NCBI GenBank assembly: GCA_002914805.1
Contig: JXTB01000157.1
Span: 52,130 to 116,129 of the forward strand
Origin: Parasponia andersonii
Lineage: Eukaryota > Streptophyta > Magnoliopsida > Rosales > Cannabaceae
DNA length: 64,000 nucleotides
Reading direction: 5' to 3'
Shown here: positions 38,101 through 52,006 of the stretch, one piece after another
How the letters are laid out: every line of letters begins with the position of its first letter
Position numbering within the stretch: the stretch's first letter is position 1
Made by a program: the position numbers and the translations under genes
Notes under the pieces: model-generated
The model's input: the letters and a program-made list of their open reading frames with translations, nothing else
The model's database searches: none
What the model was told of the DNA's origin: nothing

Positions 38101-41100
38101 AGTTTTTGAAGAGGTTGACTGACAGAGTTGTTACAGTTAGAATGTCTGTCCTTGAACATGTGAAAAGTTGTCTGCTGTCAAATACTTCCAAGGATGACGC
38201 TTCTCAAATTATTTGTAAGTGCATTGAATTGTTGTATAAATTTATTTGTCTAATGGCCCATATTAATCTGTATTGGGTCAATATTTTTCTAGCTGCCCTC
38301 TGTGACCGGCTTTTGGACTTTGACGAAAAAGTAAGAAAGCAAGTTGTTGCTGTTCTTTGTGATGTGGCATGCAATGCTTTAAGTTCGGTTCCGCTTGAAA
38401 CTGTGAAACTTGTTGCTGAACGTCTTCGAGACAAATCTGTAAATATACTTTTCCTTTTTCGTCTTTTATTGTTCTCGTATGAGTCTGGTTTTTTATCCAT
38501 CTGCTGATGGCTATTTATATTACTTCGCTCCTCATCTTCAGTTGCTTGTCAAGAAATATACCTTGGAGAGGTTAGCTGAGATATACAGGGTCTTTTGCTT
38601 GAAAAGTGCCGATGGCTCAATCACGTCTAATGAATTTGATTGGATTCCTGGAAAGATTTTGAGATGTTTCTATGACAAAGATTTCAGGTAAAGCATTTAA
38701 GTTTGTACAGTTTACATGATCAATATTATTTTACTTTCAGATTTTTTTCCCCTGGTACATAGACATCAATGAATAAAGAAAATTAGGTTGTTTTTTCATT
38801 GTAATCCTTTTCCTTAGTACCACTGTGCAATTAATTTGATTTGAAACTTTGAGTGATCTGTGTTTAAATTGAATCTTCAGAATTAATCTCAAACTTTCCT
38901 CTTTTCTATTTTCTAAGTTCTGAATTATTAGAATTCATTTTTTTAATACTTAAACTGCAGATCTGATACAATTGAGTCTGTTATTTGTGAATCTCTGTTC
39001 CCAACTGAGTCTACAATCAAAGATAAAGTTCAACATTGGGCACGAGTCTTTTCAGGATTTGATAAAGTTGAAGTGAAGGCTCTCGAGAAGATACTGGAAC
39101 AGAAGCAAAGGTAGTGTAAATTCTTGCCTCATCGGGCTGCCACATTGGATGTATTTCTCAGATTTTCAGTTTGGTCTTTGATGAATTGTAAACTGATTTT
39201 CAGGAGGTTTCCTCTTGGATTGCAGGTTACAGCAAGAGATGCAGAGGTTTCTGTCTCTAAGGCAGACGTATCAGGTTTGCAAAATGTTACGACTCTAGTA
39301 AACCAAAAGATGGACTAATAGAAGTGATATGAAAAGCACAATGTTTACTTCTCATTCAAATGCAGGAAGGTGATGCTCCTGAGATCCAAAAAAAAGTTCT
39401 GTTTTGCTTTCGCGTAATGTCACGGTCATTTGCTGATCCTGCCAAGGCTGAAGAGAATTTTCAGATTCTTGATCAGTTGAAAGATGCTAACATCTGGAAG
39501 ATTCTCACGAGTCTTGTTGATTCGAATACTAGCTTTCAACAAGCTAGTACTTACCGGGTAAGAATGATTTATTGGTCATTCAACATTTTTCAGAGTGTAT
39601 TACATTAAGGTAGCAAATGGTGAAGCCTTCAATACGATGTTCGTGACCTTTAAGAATGATATTGATGTAGTTTTTTAAATATAAGCATTGCATAATTGTA
39701 ATGAACTTGACAATTATGTGTAAATTCTTCCAAATTGAATTTGAGTTGCCAAAAAATGAAACCAATTCAGCTGCTTTCTCTACTCCTTTGCTTGATCAAG
39801 TGATTAAGTAATTTCTCCTGTTCACTGCCATGTCATCTCTGCCACTGTTCTCATCATCATCGATCTTCTTTTTTCGAACGCTGCCATGCCAAAGTTGCTA
39901 CCTCTGTCGTGACTATCCTTTTCCCAGCAATAACTCAGTAACCACATGACTCATAACAACTCAGGTTCTTGATCTGTTCAGTAAAGCCTAAAGTGGGGAT
40001 TTTGATGAATTTTTTGAACAATGAACTCTAGTGTTTCAAAGTTGAGAATGGGATGCCAAGTCCTACAATCACCACCAACCGAGATTGTAATTTGATTTAT
40101 AATTTCAATAAATGAACTGTAGTTGCACACTTTTCAAATTGAAACTGTGGTGCCAAGTCCTATTCTATCTCCTGAACCTAGTTTTCCGGTTCCTGCTTTA
40201 CTTCAGTTGAAAATAGAGAAATCCCATATTATAGCTACTTATGGAATTTTTTTTTATATTTATTTGCAGGATGATTTACTTAGGATTCTCGGTGAGAAGC
40301 ATCGGTTATATGATTTCCTTGGCACTCTCTCGGTGAAGAGTTCTTATCTACTTTTCAACAAGGAACATGTGAAGGAACTTCTTCTGGAGATTGCTACACA
40401 AAAATCTACCGACAATTCCCTATATATATCATCTTGTATGAATATACTAGTGGTAAGAACATAAGGTTCCTGCATCTCGTTTTTTCCGGAATTCTTTGAA
40501 GATATCTGCTGTAGATTCCAGTGTCTATCTCTTGCAGTTTCATAGGTTTGAAGTTGTGTTTGTTCTTCTCAATCATTAGTTGTGTGCTTTTGTTTTCTCT
40601 CAATGTATTTTCTCTATATGATGTAGTTCCTCGGTCCATTGATCTGCAGCTAAGTGCCATATTCTTATGCTTGCTATTGTTTGTCCTATGCTGGGTTGAA
40701 AAACTTTTGCATCTTGTTAGTTAACCATGTTTCACAGTTTTGATGATATTCAGAATTTAATTTCCTCTGTTTCTCAAGTGCTTCAAATTTTCGGTGTCCA
40801 ATTTTCAGATTCTTGCACGCTTTAGCCCAATGCTACTTAGTGGGGCAGAGGAAGAACTCGTAAATTTTCTTAAAGATGGTGATGAAATTATAAAAGAAGG
40901 TGTTTTGCATATTTTAGCGAAGGCTGGTGGTACCATTCGCGAACAACTAGCTGTGTCAACGAGGTGCAATTTGAATGGATGCTGTACCTGCCCTTGCATT
41001 TGAATATTTCATTCCCTATTGTAGTGCTTATATGTTATTGCTTACTTGCAGTTCCATAGACCTTTTGTTGGAGAGGCTTTGTTTAGAAGGGAGTCGAAGG

Positions 41101-44100
41101 CAGGCAAAGTATGCCGTGCATGCCCTTGCAGCAATTACAAAGGATGACGGACTAAAGTCACTTTCTGTCCTTTACAAGGTTGTTTTTTATTATTTTTTTT
41201 CATCCACCATTACACATCTCTCCAATTTGGTGTAATTTCCTTGTCCATGATATTGTTAGCATTTGCAAGACATGATGTTTCTCAATGTGCAGAGGCTTGT
41301 GGATATGCTGGAGGAGAAGACGCATTTGCCTGCTGTTCTACAATCCCTGGGTTGCATAGCTCAGACTGCGATGCCCGTATTTGAAACCAGAGAGAGTGAA
41401 ATTGAAGAATTTATAATAAATAAGATTTTGAAATGCAATAACGTATGGCTGCCTAAATTCCTTGAACTTTTACTGTCTCCTATTTATGGTGTCATTAGTA
41501 TTATATCTAATGTATATGCTGTATGCTTTCAGAAAGAAGAAAGTGGAACAAAGACATCTTGGAATGAGAGAAGCGAACTCTGTTTGTTAAAGGTTGATAA
41601 TCTTTAGGAGTATTATTTTTTTGGCCATTTTATTTATTTGGACAGAGAAAAAGGCAATGTAGACAAGGCTACTTTATCTAGGATCTGCTGTGCTATTGTA
41701 ACCCTTTATTGTGAGGCTATCTCTTTACCAAATATCTTATGGATTCTATTAGAACTTAGTATTTCTTTCCTTCTTCTCGCTGTAGATATTTGGTATGAAG
41801 ACACTGGTCAAAAGCTACTTGCCTGTCAAAGATGCGAATGTTCGTCCTGGTATTGATGGTCTTCTGGAAATTCTGAAGGACATGCTATCATTTGGTGAAA
41901 TGTCAAAAGATATAGAATCGAGGTAATGCCATAAGTGAACCTTCTTTAGTTTTTGGCTGGTTAATTTGCTTCCAAATTATCGCATCATATGAAGCTTAAA
42001 CCTCTAATCTACTAAGTTTGTGCATCTACAGTTCAGTTGACAAGGCTCATTTGCGGGTTGCATCTGCAAAGGCAGTCCTTCGTCTGTCAAAGTTCTGGGA
42101 TCACAAGATACCTCTTGATGTCTTCCACTTAACCTTGAGGATATCAGAGGTGGGGCCCCTAAAGATTTTCCTTAGTAGTGTATAATTTTATCTATTGTTT
42201 CATGATTGATAGCTACTTTATTGTCTTCTTCTTGTATTAACGAGTAACAAGTTGGTCACAGGTTACTTATCTGTTTTACTTTGGTTTCATAGATTAGTTT
42301 CCCTGAAGCTAAGAGACTGTTTTTGAGCAAAGTTCATCAGTACATAAAGGATCGGATTTTGGATGGAAAATATGCTTGTGCTTTCTTGCTTAACATTTTT
42401 GGATCCAAGCCATCAGAGTTCCAAGAGGTATTTGTTCTATTCTCGCCTGGTTCAAGGTAATTTAATTTATCCATGCAAGTGCCTTAACTTTTTCCCTATT
42501 GAAATGACAGGATAAACAGAACCTGGCTGACATTATTCAAATGTATCACCAAACGAAGGCACGGCAAGTCTCCATCCAGAGTGATGCAAGTTCCTTGACT
42601 GCTTATCCTGAATACATTCTCCCATACTTGGTTCATACTCTTGCTCATCATTCATGTCCTAATATTGATGAATGCAAGGATGTCAAAGCTTTTGAAGTAC
42701 TATACCGGTATGTCAAATTCGCATTTTGTTTTGTCTTTTACGTATTTCTAAATTTCTTCACATTACATAGTCTATATATGATGTATGTTGAAATTCTATT
42801 AATCAAGATGAGAGTTTGTGTTACAGATTTGTACTATCCAACAAATGCTAACAAGGGTTAGCTTTTCCTAATGAATACCAGAAATGTGCAGAACTTTTTT
42901 CTTGTTATCTTTATGGTTTGCAAATTCCTTTTGTCTGTGAACCTGACTTATGACCAGAAAATTATGCTTCCCAAATAAATTTCTTTAACATTTCTGAAAA
43001 AGGTAATCTTTTCCTTGATACTCATAGCTTCTGTCAGTTATTAGATATTTAAGTTGGTCATTTGTCTTGTCATGGCATGCCTCATTGAATGCCAATTTTG
43101 CTTCTACCTTGCTGTTAATTTATATAGCAGTACTACTGTGTTAGGTAAATTGACAGCAATAAGATGCATCAGTTAAACTCATTTAGCTCTGACCTTAGTT
43201 ATCTGCTACGATTATTCCATGTTATCTTTTCGTATATGAATTATGAAGTTATACAATCCTTCTAGAGCAGTCCATGACTTAATATCAGTAGAATCATGGT
43301 GGTGAATTATTGACACTTCAATCATCTAGGAGTCACATCAATTTAGGGCATTGCAAAATTGCTTATTATTTTGTGCTATGAATCTAAGATTCTAAGTGGT
43401 GCTTATGTAGGGTACTACTATCAGATAATTATGTCATTTTATTTCCAGTCATCTACATTAAATCTTATTCACAATCCCTTCTCTTTACTTCAATTTGTTG
43501 ATAATCTTTCCCGGAAAGTTTTGACTTATATTCTTTACCTTTCATGGGAGCTTGTTGGTTTTATAATTATTTCCTATTTCTGGAATGTATATGGTAGGGT
43601 CATGGATCTTAGGACATGACTTCTATTTGCAATACTAGGAAGAAATCATGCATTTGATATGGTATTTGCCATATTGGATTTTACTCCTTTTAACAGATTT
43701 TAGTTCTTGTAATTTTCAGGCAATTGTACTTGATTCTTTCTATGCTGGTGCATAGAGATGAAGATGTTAAATCAGAAGCTAGCAGCAATGTATTGAAAGA
43801 AACCATATTGGCAATAATTTCTATCTTTCAAAGTATCAAGCAATCTGAAGATGTTGTTGATGCAGCAAAATCAAAGGTTGGTGATATATTTTATGTCCAT
43901 ATTCATTGTTAATTTTCAGTTACTATGAGTACAACCCAAAAAGTGGGAAGAAAAAAGAAATCCAAAATCATAGATGGATTGCTAAACTCTGATCTTACAC
44001 GTTTTAATAATTGAATTTTCTCAGAATTCGTATGCTATTTCTGATCTGGGATTGTTAATTACCAAGCGCTTAGCCCCAAAGGATGGTGATGTTCAAGGGT

Positions 44101-47100
44101 TAACCTCATCCGTTGTCCTGCCTCCAATGATGTACAAACCATGCGAAAAGAAAGAGGGGGATGATTCTGTGGTTAGTTATATTGTAATTAAATGTAGTTT
44201 TGTTTGTTATATCTGATGGTCTATGGATTGGGATGCTTGATATTGTACATTCGCACTGATTTCTCCCATATAGTTATGGTTGATGAAGATATCTTTTGAT
44301 CCATGCTTGATGGTTTTAGATATTGCAGTACATGTACATGTCTTCACTACTTGATGCCATGTGTTATTCTCCTGTGCTTATAATAAAATCAGATCAGGCT
44401 TAATGATTTGTATGTGTATGATAGGCCAGTGAAGGGCAAACGTGGCTGGCTGATGAGAGTTCCTTGAAGCACTTTGAATCACTTAAGCTGGAAACTATTG
44501 AGACAGTATGTTATGCTGCTTAGCAACACTTCAAGCTCTCCTTTTTATGTTCTGTTTTCGGTGTGTCTTGCACTGATGAATAACTTGTGGTACATTCTTG
44601 CTTATTTCGTTTACTCCTTTTTGTTTCTTGTGTTTGCAATAGCTTGTGTCTGAAAATCGTGAAGATGAGCTTCTTAAACAAGGTGAAAGAGATGGAAATG
44701 AAGTACCTCTAGGGAAAATAATTAAGCACTTAAGATCTCAGGGTACCAAGAGCAAAAAGTCTAAAAAGGACAAGTCTGCATTATCTGAAACTGGAAATAC
44801 TGAAAATGAAGTTGATGTCTTAGAAATGGTTAGGGAAATAAATTTGGATAACCTGGGGAAATCTAATAAATTTGAATCAAGCAATGGTCATGAACATTCC
44901 CCGAATAAGAAATCAACAATTGATTTGAAGTATAAAAAAGGTGAAAAAAGAAAAGCCAGTGATGAGACTTCAGTTCCAGTTCCTAAAAGGAGAAGGTCAT
45001 CGACTGGGCAAAGTGCTTTCAGGGTACCAAGCAGTACTTCAAAGGCCTCGGCAAAAGATACTGGGGATGATTTACTGAAAGTAAGAGCTTACTCATTTCA
45101 ATATGTTGCATTGATGAAAAGCTTGAGATTCCTCCTGATTCAAAACATAAAATGCTTTTGCAGAGAAAATTGATTAAAAGCAATAAGTCAGATTTGTTGA
45201 CACCCAGCTTTCGAAAGAATACGACCTCTTCATCAAAATGTAAAGTGAAAGGTTTGGACTGGAGTTGTAATGATGAGGCAAATGAAGTTGGAGAAGCTAG
45301 TGACCGTGAGGTGGGCTCCCTTGCATATTAATACTTCTTTCAGGTTCTTAGTTTTAGATGCCAATTACTCATCTATGTCTCTTGCAGATGGAAACCGACG
45401 GGGTCGATACAAATAGTGATGCACAGTTTTCTGCAGGATCTGTCAAGAAGCAGAAACGAAGAAGCATTGCAGGTTTGGCGAAGGTATACATCTGTCATAA
45501 CCAATAGTGATTATCTCATTAATTTACACTGATATTGCATTTATGTAGCTGCTAAGCGTGTACGTTACATGACTTCCATTGTCATGGTAATTCATAAAAT
45601 GCTAATGTTGTAATGGTTTGCTGATGGCTGGTGGTTGTCTCAGTAACACACGTTTATATGTCACTTATTAAACTGCCTCTAGTATGACTCTAGGTTTTGT
45701 GGTGACTTCATAATATGCTGATTCACATTTCCAACTGCAACTTTACGGTGTGCCATTAACTGAGGGTTATTGTTATTTATTTTAAGATGTACTCATCTGA
45801 TTTCTAATTTTATAATGTTTAATCACCTTTAATTCTCCTTGGGTTGACTATATTTTCATTTTCTAGATTGACAGATTTTTAAATTCATATTTGTAAATTT
45901 ACCCCATATTACATGTTTCTGAGGAGATATTTTTTTTTTCACGAATTGATCATCTCAAACATGTCAGAAAGGGTAATCAATAAATTTGATTAATTTTCAC
46001 AACTTGATCGTCGGAAACATGTTTATCCTTTCTGACATGATTTTTGGGGATAAATTTCCCCATATTGATCTTCAAAGCCATGTCAGAAGGGTAATTTTGT
46101 TACAGTTTACAAATCTAATGGAGTAAAAAGGTCATTAACCTATTTTTTTAAAAAAAAACAAGTCACTAGCTCTCTCTGTCTTTTCCTTTGTTCACTGCAT
46201 GGGTGTTATGCTACCCCAACAAACAGAAAGGTGTTACCAACAACCTTTATTTTGGAACTTCAATTCCCATTTTTTTTCGTGTTTTTTTTTGTGTGTGGGG
46301 GGGGGGTGGCGCATTTTTTCGCAGTTTCAGCAGTCTTAGTTGAATGTCTGGAAATCATTGTGGACAGTTGTTTTAGTGTACTGGCTAGAGGACTACCCCG
46401 TCATTCTCTCTGTGCCTGTTCTAATTCATTTCAGCACCTGAGAGGTTCATTATAGACCATGGTATATCAAGTTTACAAGTGCAAGCGAGTTTGCCATAAG
46501 CATATATGTGCTTACCTATGTACTGTGGTCTTTTTCTTGATTTGTTGAACAGGTCTTATTTACAATCATGTAGAGTTTCATTTTAAAACTATGTTACTGC
46601 TAACACGGTGTTTTTTTCATCCTCAGTGCAAATTCAAGGAAGGTGGAAAAGATATTGAAGACTTGATTGGCTGCAGAATAAAAGTTTGGTGGCCTATGGA
46701 TAAGCAGTAAGTACTCTCTTGTAAAAGGCAAATGAAGTATCTACAGAAATCATTGGTAAATTGGTATAAAAATAAAAGCCGAGACTTTGGAGAGGTTAGT
46801 TTAGGATAAACTAACTGCCCAACATGTTAGACAAAATTTTCTGAACCTTTGATATTGTTAGATTTTATTTTGTTCATTATTGTTCTTTAATGCTTTGTTT
46901 AGTTGATTAAATCCAAGTAATTGTAGGTGTCAGGAGATGTAAATCTGATGAAATTGCTAATTTTTGTGACCAGTTCTATTCTGTAAAAAGTGTGTTAGTG
47001 TTTCAGTGTGCCTACTTTTCTAGAGATAAGTTGTAATTATATTGTATTCCTATTTATGGAGTTCGAGACAATTAAAATATGGACTAATATTTTGTTTTGG

Positions 47101-49202
47101 GTTCCTCCAAAACCTATTTATAATAGCTATTGTTCCTCAAAGAACCTACTATCCTGCTTTATTTTTTCAATTTGGATTAACAACCTTTCACTCTTTCATA
47201 TTGTATTAATAAAATTATTTTTGGTACGAAAGTGTGATTTATTTTACTAATTGGTTTTTAAACCACTAGATCTTGATTTATTTTTTTGTTAAACCTACAG
47301 ATTTTATGAAGGCACAGTGAAGTCATATGACACCATGAAAAAGAAGCATGTGGTAAGCTGCATGTTCTGGTCTCCCACATCTCTCTTTGATAAGATTACT
47401 TGATGGGAACTTCTTTTTTACACGTTTTCTGAATTATCTTTTGTTTGTCTTTGTCACATGGAAGATATTATATGATGATGGAGATGTGGAAGTACTTCGT
47501 CTGGAAAAGGAACGCTGGGAGCTCGTCGACAATGGACGCAAGCCTACAAAGGTCTTAAGATTTTGATCCCCACTTGGCTGATTCTATTCCTACTTTTTCT
47601 GTATCTCTAGAGCGAGGAATCGTGACTTAATCTTGACACTTGTACCTTCCATTGTATGCAGAAATTAAATTCATCAAAAGGTTCCCCTTCAAAAGATATG
47701 TAAGTTTTTCTTTCTAATGCACGATCTACTCCTAGTCTCTCATTTTTTTATGTGTGGAAAGTCTGCTTCTGATAGTTCTTTGGATATGCTGGTGCAACAT
47801 TGATAATATCCATTTGATCTGATTGCATAGAAAGTACAGGTGTCAGCCGTTTATGCCATCTCATTTTCTAACTAATGTTTTGCAGATCGCCTGGCAAAAC
47901 CAAAAGTTTTGATGGTATACGTCAGAATAAGAAAGCAATTAAGGCGTGAGTGAAATATTGGACTCTTGTTCAGTTTTGTACTCGTGATTCACATATTTTG
48001 TGGTTATAACTTGGTTGATTTTTCATTTTATAGAGTTAAAGGGAAACGGACACCCAAAAAAGTTATGAAGAATGGAAGAAAGGGTGCATCAAAAAGGAAT
48101 CATAGTGAAACCGAGGAAAAAGAGAGTTCAGATGTATCAAATCTTGAACCGAGCAGGATATCTGAAGTTGATGAAATGAACTCAGGTAAAAGTGTCTCGA
48201 TAGTGATATATCAATGGTCCATTTGATCATGAGTGATTTGCTGACTTCCGTTATCTTGTTCTGAAGTTGAAACATGATCAACCACTGCATACAATGTTTT
48301 TTAGTTCTATTTTTACTTGCCTTTTTTTTTTCTTTTTCTTTTTCAGCATTTCTTTGTTCTTTCCAGGTAGTTCTGAGGGTGAGCATGATGAAAAGATGGA
48401 TGAGAACATATCTGATGAGATAGAATCTGACGATGAGGTGAAGCCAGTGTCCAAAAGAAAAAGGTCAAAAGATAAGAAGGGGAGCCAGAATTTTATGGAG
48501 GAGTCTGACGAAGAAAAACCTGATACTAGAGGGCGGATTGCCGAAGATATGGAGAGGAGCTCCCAAGATGCTCAGAATGGTGATGAAGAGAAGCAACGTT
48601 CTGAAGAGGATCATGAAGTCGAATCAAGTGAAGCATCAGGAGAGCAAGCTAAAGAGGAAGAGAAAACAGATTCTGAAGATAACCAAGTAGAGCAGGCTAA
48701 GGAGGAAGGAAAAACAGATTCTGAAGAGAATCAAGAAGAGCAGGCTAAGGAGGAAGAGAAAATAGATTCTGAAGATAATCAAGAAGAGCAGGCTAAAGAG
48801 GAAGAGAGAATAGATTCTGAGGAAGAGAAAACTGATTCTAAAGATAATCAGAGAGAGCAGGCTAAAGAGGAAGAGAAATCAGAGTCTGAAGATGATCAAG
48901 AGATGAATGATATCAGGACTAGTCCCTTGGAATCAGAGAAACACCATAAAGAGCCTTCACATCCTTCCGTTGCTGGCGACGATGAACTTTCTGATGATGA
49001 GCCTCTGGTACTTAATCTCCATTCTTGTGTTGAACGCTAAATATTCTTTACTACTCGACTGTTGTGTCTTCATATATATATATATATATATGTATATACA
49101 TATATTCTTTACTACGTATACATACAACTTACTGCTGAATACTCCTGAATGCAGAGCATGTGGAAGAATAGAGTGGGGAAAAAAGGCAAGCGTTTACGGT
49201 AA
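35171..49202 (+). CDS. PDS5: Sister-chromatid cohesion protein PDS5 (PDS5A/B type), 34 coding exons
   Basis: PDS5 binds the kleisin of the cohesin ring in the nucleus and regulates its loading, release and acetylation; in plants it also supports meiosis and homologous repair. Coding exons read by GT..AG with unbroken frame: 35171-35263, 36085-36288, 36405-36586, 37012-37138, 37330-37548, 37998-38214, 38293-38438, 38542-38687, 38961-39110, 39226-39274, 39366-39557, 40270-40452, 40809-40963, 41052-41178, 41293-41442, 41533-41592, 41786-41922, 42032-42149, 42293-42427, 42511-42707, 43720-43876, 44025-44171, 44425-44505, 44643-45080, 45164-45310, 45388-45483, 46627-46706, 47301-47352, 47465-47551, 47662-47699, 47886-47945, 48034-48185, 48367-49007, 49155-49202. 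They give 1736 residues. HEAT-repeat body to about residue 1120 (start MAQKLEQQLKEVGSKL; EITRITAPEAPYSDD is a plant PDS5 signature); basic nuclear-localisation-like KRRRSS near 1239; Tudor domain about 1360-1415 (IKVWWP, FYEGTV, YDDGD); then a charged, disordered tail with an acidic repeat. It looks intact. Small border errors are possible. Confidence 0.93.
45889..46114. repeat. Fold-back (MITE-like) sequence in PDS5 intron 26
   Basis: ATTTGTAAATTTACCCC at 45889 is mirrored by GGGTAA..TTTACAAAT ending at 46114, and CATGTCAGAAAGGGTAA near 45960 is mirrored by TTTATCCTTTCTGACATG near 46022. It could form a hairpin. No target duplication was established, so this is a candidate only. Confidence 0.4.
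48642..48900 (+). repeat. Coding minisatellite in the PDS5 acidic tail
   Basis: Five copies of a roughly 16-residue (48-base) unit of the form EQAKEEEKTDSEDNQ+1; the fourth copy is lengthened by an inner repeat of SEEEKTD. All copies keep the frame. The unit encodes an acidic, lysine-dotted, serine-containing stretch with potential CK2-type sites (SED, SEE). Confidence 0.9.
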
Positions 49203-51089
49203 GCAGTTCCCCGCATTAGCCAACTTTGCAAAGCTGTAGTGTCATAGCAGATTTCAATGCCTCTTGAGTTCCTGTTTTGGCTTCGAGAGTTTCGGGAAGG
49301 TGAATGAAGTCGAAGTATCCAAGCACAGTAATAAATGTACGAAGCAGTCAGCCGGCAGCCCCATGTAGATTGTAAAAATAGCAGTTTTAGTTAGTCTCCC
49401 ACGTTTAGGTAGGCTAAATCTTAGTGCGTGTAACAATGTTGGGACATGGTTAGGTGGTAGATGATATAGGTTTGACATATGATTGGCGGCCAGTAGTGAA
49501 TCTTTTTCACCGCCATAACTGGTAAAATCCATCGCCTACATGTACATACGGTTTATACGTGGGGAAGGTTAATTATATGTTATTCATGATTGGATTCTAA
49601 CATCATAGAAGTGGTACTTTGCCTACTTTGGTTTATTGGTTGGTTGCGGTATTTGTGCAATTTTTTTAAATATTGAAATTCTCTGGCATGTAATTAGATC
49701 AATGTAAAAGGACCGATGTTCGATAGCCATGTGTAATGCTATGTTTTATAATGTTGTGCAAGTCATATTCCTTTTGAATAATGTTGAAATTGACTAATTA
49801 TAATTATAATTTAGGTAGACTTATTTGAGATCAATGTATTAATACGTCATTATGTGCTTAACACGACTTACAACATTCATAGCATTGGTCATTTCTTTTA
49901 CACCAAGGAATTAAATGGAAACATCCTAGGACAATTGAGACATGACAGGAGAGACTTCTGAACAACAAAATAGAAAAGTGAAATAAACGTTGTCCAAAAT
50001 CGAAATGGGGATTGACTGCGTCAAAACAGTAATTGAGCTACCTAGGTTATTCAAAACTGTTTATTAAATTTCTGTTACAATTGGACAAGGTCAATTGTGC
50101 AGGTGATGAAATTAGGGCGCCCATTGAAAGCAATAACAACTTTTGGAAGATTTCCATGTTTCGTGTTCATTTTCTTTTCTTTTTTCAACGTTCCGCGTAA
50201 ATTTTAGTCCTTGGAAAGCATGAACACTTTCGGAGAAACAATTTGTTTCAGAACAAGATTCGTTAATTCTACGTCTACTCAAAAGACTTTCTGACCTGAA
50301 AATTGAAATGGTTTGAAATTGCACGTGAACAAGTTCTAATTGGTAGGCAGTAGTGGGTACCCTACCCAGTTACCTAAATCGGTTTATCAAAAGACACCAG
50401 TTGTAGTTCCCATATGGTCACCGACCATAGTTTTATATGTATATATTTTCCATGCTACCAAAACAAGGAAATAATCCTCGAGCTCCATTATTATGTTTTG
50501 TCTTGTCCTTGAAATATGTTTCACTGGTAAATGGCCTACTCAGATGCTTCTTCTCCCACCAGACTACAATTATTGTCGCTTTTTCACTTTTACAGCTTGT
50601 CTACTCTCCTGTCTTGCGAACCCAAAAAAAAAAAAAACAGAAAGAAAAAAAAGAAAAATTGTGTTGCGAATGTAATATAAAATTATGCGGATCTAATTTA
50701 ATATATTTCCAATATTCACCCCTCGAATTAAGTGGAGTATCTCATTATAACATCTGACTTACTGAAAATTTTCAAATTTGCCCTTCAAACTAAAACTTGA
50801 TATTGTGCTAGGCAAACAGGAGAAAAAATAACACAAACCAATATTTTATAATTTATTATATTATTAATATACGAAACTGAGTATGCGAATCCAAATGTCA
50901 ATCACCGAGACTAATAGAGTGTCAAAAGAATGCATTTAACATTCTTGATTTATGTCCCCAATACTAAGAGAGTTGGTATAACCACTTTAAAATTATAATA
51001 TATGCCATTGTTGTTAGTCTCTTTGTCTAATAATGGATTTTCATGGTTTATGAATAAAGTCGTTGCTTTTAATTACTCTGGCCAAACAT
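49203..51089. other. PDS5 3' region and spacer, no further gene
   Basis: The first several hundred bases are probably PDS5 3' UTR. The rest is AT-rich. A 106-codon frame at 50437-50757 has no coding character (poly-lysine from an A run). No RNA gene is visible. Confidence 0.5.
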
Positions 51090-51599
51090 AAAATTAGGGA
51101 TTAATAATAATAATGATCTCTGAATTATACTTATCGTACTATTTTAATCTCTAAATTTTCAACTTATATAATAATATTTCTGAATTATGTAATTTTTACA
51201 ATAATGACTCATTTATCATTATAATTTTGTTACAGAAAACAATTATGAACAAAACATATAATTAAATTTTATTTACATTTATAAGTTAGAATCTAATTCT
51301 TAATTTATCGAACCGTATGTTTTTCACATAATCTATTTATATTAAAAATTTAACTATTTGTGAAAAAAAGTTATCATTATGTAAGATAAAAATTCGAAGT
51401 ATCATTCTTAACTAAATTTACTAATTTATGTGTTTTGTAATAATATATTTTTGTTAAATATTTAATAATTTGTGACAAAAAATTCATTATTATAATAATT
51501 AATAATTCAGAAATCATTATTACGTAAGTTAAAAATTTAAAATTTAAAATAATACAATAATTATAATTTAGGGCTATTACTGTTATTAACCCTAAAATT
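51090..51599. mobile_element. Long-inverted-repeat element (MULE- or fold-back-type MITE)
   Basis: The first 100 or so bases (AGGGATTAATAATAATAATG..., ATTTCTGAATTATG near 51177) reappear as an imperfect inverted copy at the right end (complement AGGGTTAATAACAGTAATAG..., ATTTCTGAATTATT), about three in four bases agreeing by eye. AAAATT stands directly outside both ends (51090-51095, 51594-51599), a possible 6-bp duplication, though it is A/T-rich enough to be chance. No coding capacity. It sits between PDS5 and the C2-domain gene. Confidence 0.6.
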
Positions 51600-52006
51600 A
51601 GTTCTTAAAGTTATTGCTCAAAAGAAAAAAAAAAAAGAATAGAGAAAAAACGAGGAAAGAGGGAAAAAAAGAAAAACAAAGATAGATTCCAGGTGTGCAA
51701 AAAAGAGTCAAGAGTCAGCTCGGACAGCACTTGTCTGAAACCAAAGTAAACGAACTGGTCTATTCAAGCTTCTGATAATATCCCGACCGGCATGTGCCAG
51801 TTATACTTGCATTAATTTTGCTTACGTAGGCATCTACGAAGTACAAACCATAGTAAATAAATCCTCAACAACCTTTTCTTGCCGGTACTAGTTTGGTCCA
51901 AAAACCTGGTATCACCCGATTCACCTCAACAAAACTATAGCAGCACAAGCCACAAGTGTGAGAGCACCAAACACATCAACAAACCTCTTGCCTTTTGGTT
52001 TTGCTG
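51600..52006 (+). promoter_or_regulatory. Presumed promoter and leader exon of the C2-domain gene
   Basis: Contains a purine-rich tract (51620-51690), then mixed sequence. The leader exon probably ends at TTTTGCTG|GTAACT (52006). The transcription start and elements are not determinable by eye; no canonical G-box was found. Confidence 0.35.

Noticed and set aside
50437-50757. 106-codon frame after PDS5
   Set aside because: Poly-lysine from an A run and no domain; it looks like chance in spacer DNA.
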